Shown here: piece after piece, positions 59,329 through 64,000 of the stretch | Position numbering within the stretch: position 1 is the stretch's first letter | How the letters are laid out: each line of letters starts with the position of its first letter | DNA from: Mesocentrotus franciscanus | Taxonomy: Eukaryota > Echinodermata > Echinoidea > Camarodonta > Strongylocentrotidae | Direction: 5' to 3' | Length of the DNA: 64,000 nucleotides | NCBI GenBank assembly: GCA_037976565.1 | Contig: CP137675.1 | Coordinates: forward strand, 31,571,820-31,635,819 | Position numbers and translations under genes: made by a program | Notes under the pieces: generated by a model | Told to the model about the DNA's origin: nothing | Database searches by the model: none | Seen by the model: the letters and a program-made list of their open reading frames with translations, nothing else

Positions 59329-59599
59329 ATGGCGAACGCAAGGCAAATCGTTGTGGCATTTCTCACCCTGTCGACTGAATCGTGCACAGATCAGTTTATC
59401 AAACGTATTGCGAATACGAATCCTCAATTAAATTGCATTTCTCTGAAGCTCACGCACCAAGACTTACAGTCGTTCACGTCGCAAGGAGAATACGATGCCG
59501 TCGTTCTGTTGCATTCAATTTCACAAGGTCGTAACTCCATCACTGACGTAGCAGACGCCAAGTACAGCAAGCTCTTACCCCAACTCAAGCAAATATATG
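59329..59599 (+). CDS. Exon 1 of unrecognised gene: alpha/beta domain start
   Basis: Encodes 90 codons starting MANARQIVVAFLTLSTESCT, with strand-helix alternation: IVVAFLTLS, NCISLKL, then YDAVVLLHSISQGR and a helix DVADAKYSKLLPQLKQIY. It ends G|GTATGT in phase 1. It looks like a Rossmann-like or flavodoxin-like alpha/beta domain; no specific family was recognised and no catalytic motif is evident. Divergent neighbour of GTPase gene B. Confidence 0.75.
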
Positions 59600-59712
59600 G
59601 TATGTGTAACTTATAAATGTATGTTTAAAGCATTTTTCACAAACATGAAACTTCTCCATACGAGTTTACAAACTAAAACTATGCAGACCCACACTTACCG
59701 TACACAGTAGCA

Positions 59713-60063
59713 CAGTGGCGGATCCAGGTGGGGGGGGGGGGGCCCGGGCTCCCTCCCTAGGAAAAAAACAGGTAAAAACACCCTTTTTTGAAAAAAAGAA
59801 GTTGGGCCCTCCCTTGGCGCCCAAGGGGGTGGCGGTGGAAAAAATAACCCTTCCGTAGGGAAAATTTTTCGGGTGCCAAAAAAAATTGTGCTCACGACCC
59901 CTGGCGCTCAAGGGGTGGTGGTCGAAAAAAAATTACCCTTCCCGGAGGGAATTTTTTTTTCCCCCCACTGAGCGAAAAATCGACCGGCACGATTTTCAAA
60001 TTTTCGCACGAAGTGGGCCCCTTTTTAGGCCCCCTCCCTTGCCGCCGGCTGGATCCGCCCCTG
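59713..60063. mobile_element. hAT-like MITE with 8-bp target duplication
   Basis: CAGTGGCGGATCCAGG and CTGGATCCGCCCCTG are terminal inverted repeats. CAGTAGCA flanks both sides exactly (59,705-59,712 and 60,064-60,071). 351 bases, GC-rich, no transposase. In intron 1 of the plus-strand gene. Confidence 0.92.
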
Positions 60064-60151
60064 CAGTAGCATGTCAAGCGGAAAGGGGGACTCAGATCGC
60101 GCTTGCAGGCCTAGAAAAGTATAGCTGTAGGTCGATCAACAGAATGCCTAT

Positions 60152-61316
60152 GACCCCGTTTACAGTGAGCAAAAAGGCCGGGCCGAGCCGCGGCCGGCCT
60201 AGCACTGTAAACGCGCAAAAGTCCAAATGCGAGGCCAAAAGTGGCCGCGCATTTGGCCCTGCTCTGGAGGTAGTCTCGGCCGCGGCTCGGCCGGGCTTTT
60301 CTCACTGTAAACGCACGCAGGGCCAAATGCGCGGCCAATTGCGGGGCCAACTGTTACCCCGGAAGTGAAAGTTCGCCGTGTATAGGAAATTGGGGGAAAG
60401 ATTCACTGTAAATATCCCGCGCGCGCGCGACCGGATCTGCACTGAGTGATTTCAAGTACGGTGTTGGTGTTGGTGTTGGTGTTGAGAGCGTGGAAAGGCT
60501 GCTAAACCGAGCTCCAACACCGACGGTCAGTTTAGAAGGACGATACCGATCACGTTATCGATAGCTCAACACCAGCCTCAACGCTGAGTGACGTCACTCT
60601 GCAGGCGAAAAGTCTTGCGATAAAAGCATAATCCTTTCAGAAATGCCAATGAATTACATCATATCGAATATCAAGTGTAAAGTCATATTAAAAATGAATA
60701 GAGAAAATATCATTTCTCTTGAAAAACGTTTATAGCTCCCATGATTTACAGTTGTTTTGACGGGAAAATGGATTTTACCTTGGCTTGATCGTGAGATTCT
60801 TGACAGATGCACGCATAGTTACCTGCGGTATACTGCAACACCAACACCAACACCAAACTTGAAATCATGAATTTCCCAATCCCTAGGGGCTGGTGTTGGT
60901 GAATGGGAAAATTACACGTAAATCGTCAACACCATCCGCGATACTCGGTTCAGCAGACGACATTCAACCCCAGCCCTCAACACTGACTGCCGGAAATGCG
61001 TCATATTTTCCGAGGTCAACCTCAACACCAGCATGATTTCAAGTTCGGTGTTGTAGCTGGTGTTGGTGTTCTCACAACACCAACACCAGCTTTCAACACC
61101 GTACTTGAAATCACTCACTGTGACCGGGCCCCGGCGCGCCCCCCAAATAATCGTTTGTTTACATGCAGAGCGCCACTACGACAAAATATTGAAAGGTTAC
61201 AATTTAGGCCGCGGCCGAGCCTGCCACTGTAAACGCACAAAATTGCGGGGCCGAGTAGGCCTGGCTCGGCCGCGGCCCGGCTCGGCCCTGGCCCTTTTCT
61301 CACTGTAAACGGGGTC
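60152..61316. mobile_element. TIR element with GACCCCGTTTACAGTG ends, host of a nested insertion
   Basis: GACCCCGTTTACAGTGAG and CTCACTGTAAACGGGGTC bound about 1.17 kb. The arms are rich in GGCCGAGCCGCGGCC-type words. An inner element at 60,445-61,115 interrupts it. The flanking duplication was not resolved. Confidence 0.8.
60445..61115. mobile_element. Nested element with AGTGATTTCAAGTACGGTGT ends and CACTG duplication
   Basis: Inverted ends AGTGATTTCAAGTACGGTGT and ACACCGTACTTGAAATCACT-type are flanked by CACTG at 60,440-60,444 and 61,116-61,120. The interior has several GTTGGTGTTGGTGTTGG runs and their complements, plus a second TTCAAGTTCGGTGTTG copy, suggesting repeated rearrangement. 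Confidence 0.75.
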
Positions 61317-61653
61317 TTAGATCACAGAAAATTGTTATACATAATTCACCATTTTTCCTGAGGGAACATGCCCCAATATTCCTTTAGCAAAACCTGCCTC
61401 CAGTATTATTGTGTCACCCTCTTGGAAACTCCATGACAATGAGTGAATGCTTTAGATCAGCATGATCAGTATTCCCCTTCCAATCCCGGAGATGATTCGA
61501 GGCATTGAAGCTCTTTTGGCGACTTCCACATGTCGACCGGGATCCCATAACGATAACTTAGGAGTAGACTAACACAAAATAACGAGTTTAAACAAGGCGT
61601 CCATTTTATATCAAGCACAATTCAGAAACTTAATCAAGGCCTATACGTCTTAA

Positions 61654-62381
61654 CCCAAAAAAGGCCGGGCTATTTGAGGTCTTAATAAGGCCGGGGGGAG
61701 GGGCATTATGGCCCCCTAAGATCTCGGCCGTGAAACGGCCGATCGCCGCGAAAATTTGCATGCATGTCAAGTGAAGTGTATAGAATACTATAGTAAATTC
61801 AATTTTGTGAACAATACACTCATTTGCATATTTATGGTAAATTATGCAAATAAGGTCATAAAATTCACATTTTTACCCCAAAATCATATATTCTTCATAT
61901 TTTAGCTTTTTTTTCCACTACATATATTTGTTAGACCATTTGGAATGATGAATACGACAACAAAATTTGGAAGAGCCAGGTTATTCCTTATGTTATCTCT
62001 TGTTTTGATAATTTCTTATGTATTTCATTGTTTTTGTTGTTTTATTTCATTTCTAACTATAATTCAACTATTTTGACCCCCAAAACAAACACCTAAACTT
62101 TAAACAAGACCAAATAACCAATGTGTTGTCTCTTTTAAGGAAAAATGATATTTCCATATGTTTTGTACCCAAATCACGAAAATGAGCGATTTTCGGGCCG
62201 ACATGTAAAGACAAAAGGTCACGTGACTTTGTAACGGTAGGTCCGGTTTTCAAAAAAATTGTTTTAAAAGATGCGCAAGACTCGAAAAAAAAGTCATGAA
62301 GCGGCGGGGCGTCATCCGTATGCGTTCCCGAACAATCAGAAAAATCGCGGAGGGGGCATAATGGCCCCGGCCTTCTTAGGG
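61654..62381. mobile_element. piggyBac-like MITE with TTAA duplication
   Basis: TTAA flanks the element at 61,650-61,653 and 62,382-62,385. The ends CCCAAAAAAGGCCGGG and CCCCGGCCTTCTTAGGG are imperfect inverted repeats starting CCC and ending GGG, as in piggyBac elements. GGGGCATTATGGCCCC-type words are inverted inside each end. No transposase frame. Confidence 0.7.
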
Positions 62382-62399
62382 TTAAGAACGCATGCATTG

Positions 62400-63138
62400 C
62401 CCTCACCCCTTATAGCCTGGATCCGCCATTTGGAATCATACTAATTACTATTTCAGCTCTTTCACCACTCTCACCATCTTCTGCGTTCTGTTTGGAATTG
62501 ATATGTATCATATGGATAAATTTGTTTCTCTATTGTTGTTTTTTACCAAATAAATTCTCTTTTGCCTGCTTTCAGAAAGTTATTTAGTTTTTAAAAACAG
62601 AAAGAAAAAAAAATATTTTCGTTGTTTTTTGCTCGTTTGTTTTATCAAGCCATACACGTTTTCATTATTTTTCATTATTATTATTATCTTTTTGATTTTG
62701 CGGACAAAATTCAATATAAACTTGCCAGTTTACAGATAATTTTCTCTCTGCGCTCGTTTATATGTAGCACATTTAAATAATATCTGGTAAATAATAATTT
62801 CTAACACAAGTACAATATTCTAATGTCATCTGCCAATGCGGCATATATTTTCAAATTCAAAACAAGGTGCTGGTGAGCACAGTTATTGATTCCTTTTAAG
62901 CTATATTTTAGAACATATTTAACGTATATTCATGGATTATCTGCCGAATCAAATTCAGTATAATATTATTGGAGGATGTTTAAGATTGATTTAGATTGTA
63001 TCAATAGTAGTAGTAGTAATTGTAGCCATCAAAAGGTTGTCCTCAAAATTAATCCCTTCATTTGACGTAGCTTCATGTGAACCAACCTATAAAAGAACAT
63101 ATTTTCCTTATACAATTCTCTATTTTTTCTTTCGACAG
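62400..63138. other. Intron sequence, nothing identified
   Basis: AT-rich remainder of intron 1 of the plus-strand gene, ending in the polypyrimidine tract TTTTTTCTTTCGACAG. Confidence 0.6.
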
Positions 63139-64000
63139 GTCCCGATTGTGTTGCTGTCGTTGTTCACTCCATGACTAGCTTAAGTCATGCCTCCAGGACC
63201 GCCCTTATGATGGTCTTCGAGAAGTCTCAGCCAACCACCTTCCAGTGCTCTAAATGCGTCATCAATGCAAGAATCCAGCTAAAATGGACGATCAAGACCT
63301 TTCCAAACTTATTCATTTCCTTGAAGAAGCACCACGTCATGCAAAACCGATACATTCTCTGGAAGCACGTTCGTCAACAACGGCGAGTGAAGCAACAAGA
63401 GTTGACAACAAGACTGGAATTCAAGGATCGCTTTTACAGGAACAAATTCCAGAACCTAATCCCTCTTCGACCGCATCGAATGATTTAAGCATCATGGGAC
63501 ATGACAGTAGTAGCCCTCCAAATAATAGTAGTCTTACTATGTTGATTGTTAATAATGAAGATAAGGAGCAAACGATGACGACTAGTTCCTCTTCCTTGAC
63601 CTCCGCTGACAGTCAACGATTACCGATAGGGCCAGAAGACTCTACAAAGTGCTCAACGTCTTCTCAGGAGAAGTGTTCAAGTAGGGATCTTTCTCATGCC
63701 ACTAATGATGTATTTCCTATCAAGCACAGGAGACCCGACGAAGCAGATGATAAATCTGTAACTTCAGACCCGTTGTCAGCATGTGCGCACAAGCCTTTTG
63801 CTGACAATATCTCATGTTCAAGTTCGGACAATTCAAATTCCGGTCATACTTTAGGATCAACCTATCGTCAAACTCAAGCAACCCCCCTGGAACAGTCCGG
63901 CCTTTCGACGAGCTGTAAAGGACATTCCCAACCAATGAGCACGTATTGTGCATCAGGGACCTCAACGAATACCCAAACACTAGCCCCATCGACATCTACT
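63139..64000 (+). CDS. Exon 2 of unrecognised gene: end of alpha/beta domain, Ser/Thr-rich tail (partial)
   Basis: Follows TTTCTTTCGACAG and joins exon 1 in phase. It reads PDCVAVVVHSMTSLSHASRT then FQCSKCVINA, after which the good coding frame shifts by one base at about 63,270. From there the frame (NPAKMDDQDLSKLIHFLEE onward) stays open to the window edge, with about 240 codons rich in Ser, Thr, Asn and Gln. One missing A in GCAAGAAT would join the two parts. As written, the first frame ends at 63,488. The tail is probably disordered. The gene continues beyond the window. Confidence 0.7.

Noticed and set aside
59886..60368. 160-codon plus-strand open frame
   Set aside because: It runs across two MITEs in an intron, and its residues reflect GC-rich terminal repeats.

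Overview
This window looks like nuclear DNA of an invertebrate deuterostome, most likely an echinoderm (sea urchin or sea star). It is AT-rich, has small exons in long introns, is full of palindromic MITEs, tRNA-derived SINEs and microsatellites, and carries a 500-N scaffold gap. The echinoderm call is an inference from overall character; no species-diagnostic sequence was seen. There are no bacterial operons, CRISPR arrays or rRNA genes.

Layout. (1) 55-865 (-): the first two exons of an unidentified gene with a presequence-like N-terminus and an NRF-1-like site upstream; the rest lies off the left edge. (2) 1-13 kb: gene-poor, with CT/GA tracts, two palindromic MITEs and a long degenerate array of 'gggcactt' units. 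(3) 13,996-28,885 (-): a complete 12-exon gene for mitochondrial cysteine desulfurase NFS1, about 448 residues, with introns full of mobile elements. One base is missing at the exon 4/5 junction. (4) 29-42 kb: intergenic, with MITEs, a self-inverted 'ggacaactacccc' minisatellite, a 735-bp tandem duplication later split by insertions, and GATA-like and TTA repeats. (5) 42,431-52,272 (-): GTPase gene A, five exons. Exons 3 and 4 appear twice because two overlapping contigs were placed side by side across the gap (43,209-46,735 repeats 47,236-50,742). (6) 56,062-58,754 (-): GTPase gene B, four exons, complete, 424 residues, a paralogue of A. (7) 59,329 to the right edge (+): a gene read divergently from B, with an alpha/beta N-terminal domain and a Ser/Thr-rich tail. 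Its 3.5-kb intron holds hAT-like, nested and piggyBac-like elements.

How it fits together. NFS1 supplies sulfur for Fe-S cluster assembly and is a housekeeping gene. The 42-64 kb part is more unusual. Two tandem P-loop GTPases share an N-terminal helix, a GxxxxGK[ST] P-loop, a DNRG G3 motif, a THVD G4-like motif and a long charged coiled coil, and both end in a CaaX-type prenylation motif (CIIL in A after correcting one base, CPIQ in B). The G-domain resembles the IFI44-like group, and the plan of GTPase, helical rod and CaaX recalls vertebrate guanylate-binding proteins. Gene B shares a short divergent intergenic region with an unrecognised gene. An innate-immune membrane GTPase cluster is a reasonable hypothesis, but it is inference only.

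Four separate single-base frame breaks in otherwise intact genes, mostly in short homopolymers or purine runs, suggest consensus errors in the assembly rather than pseudogenes.
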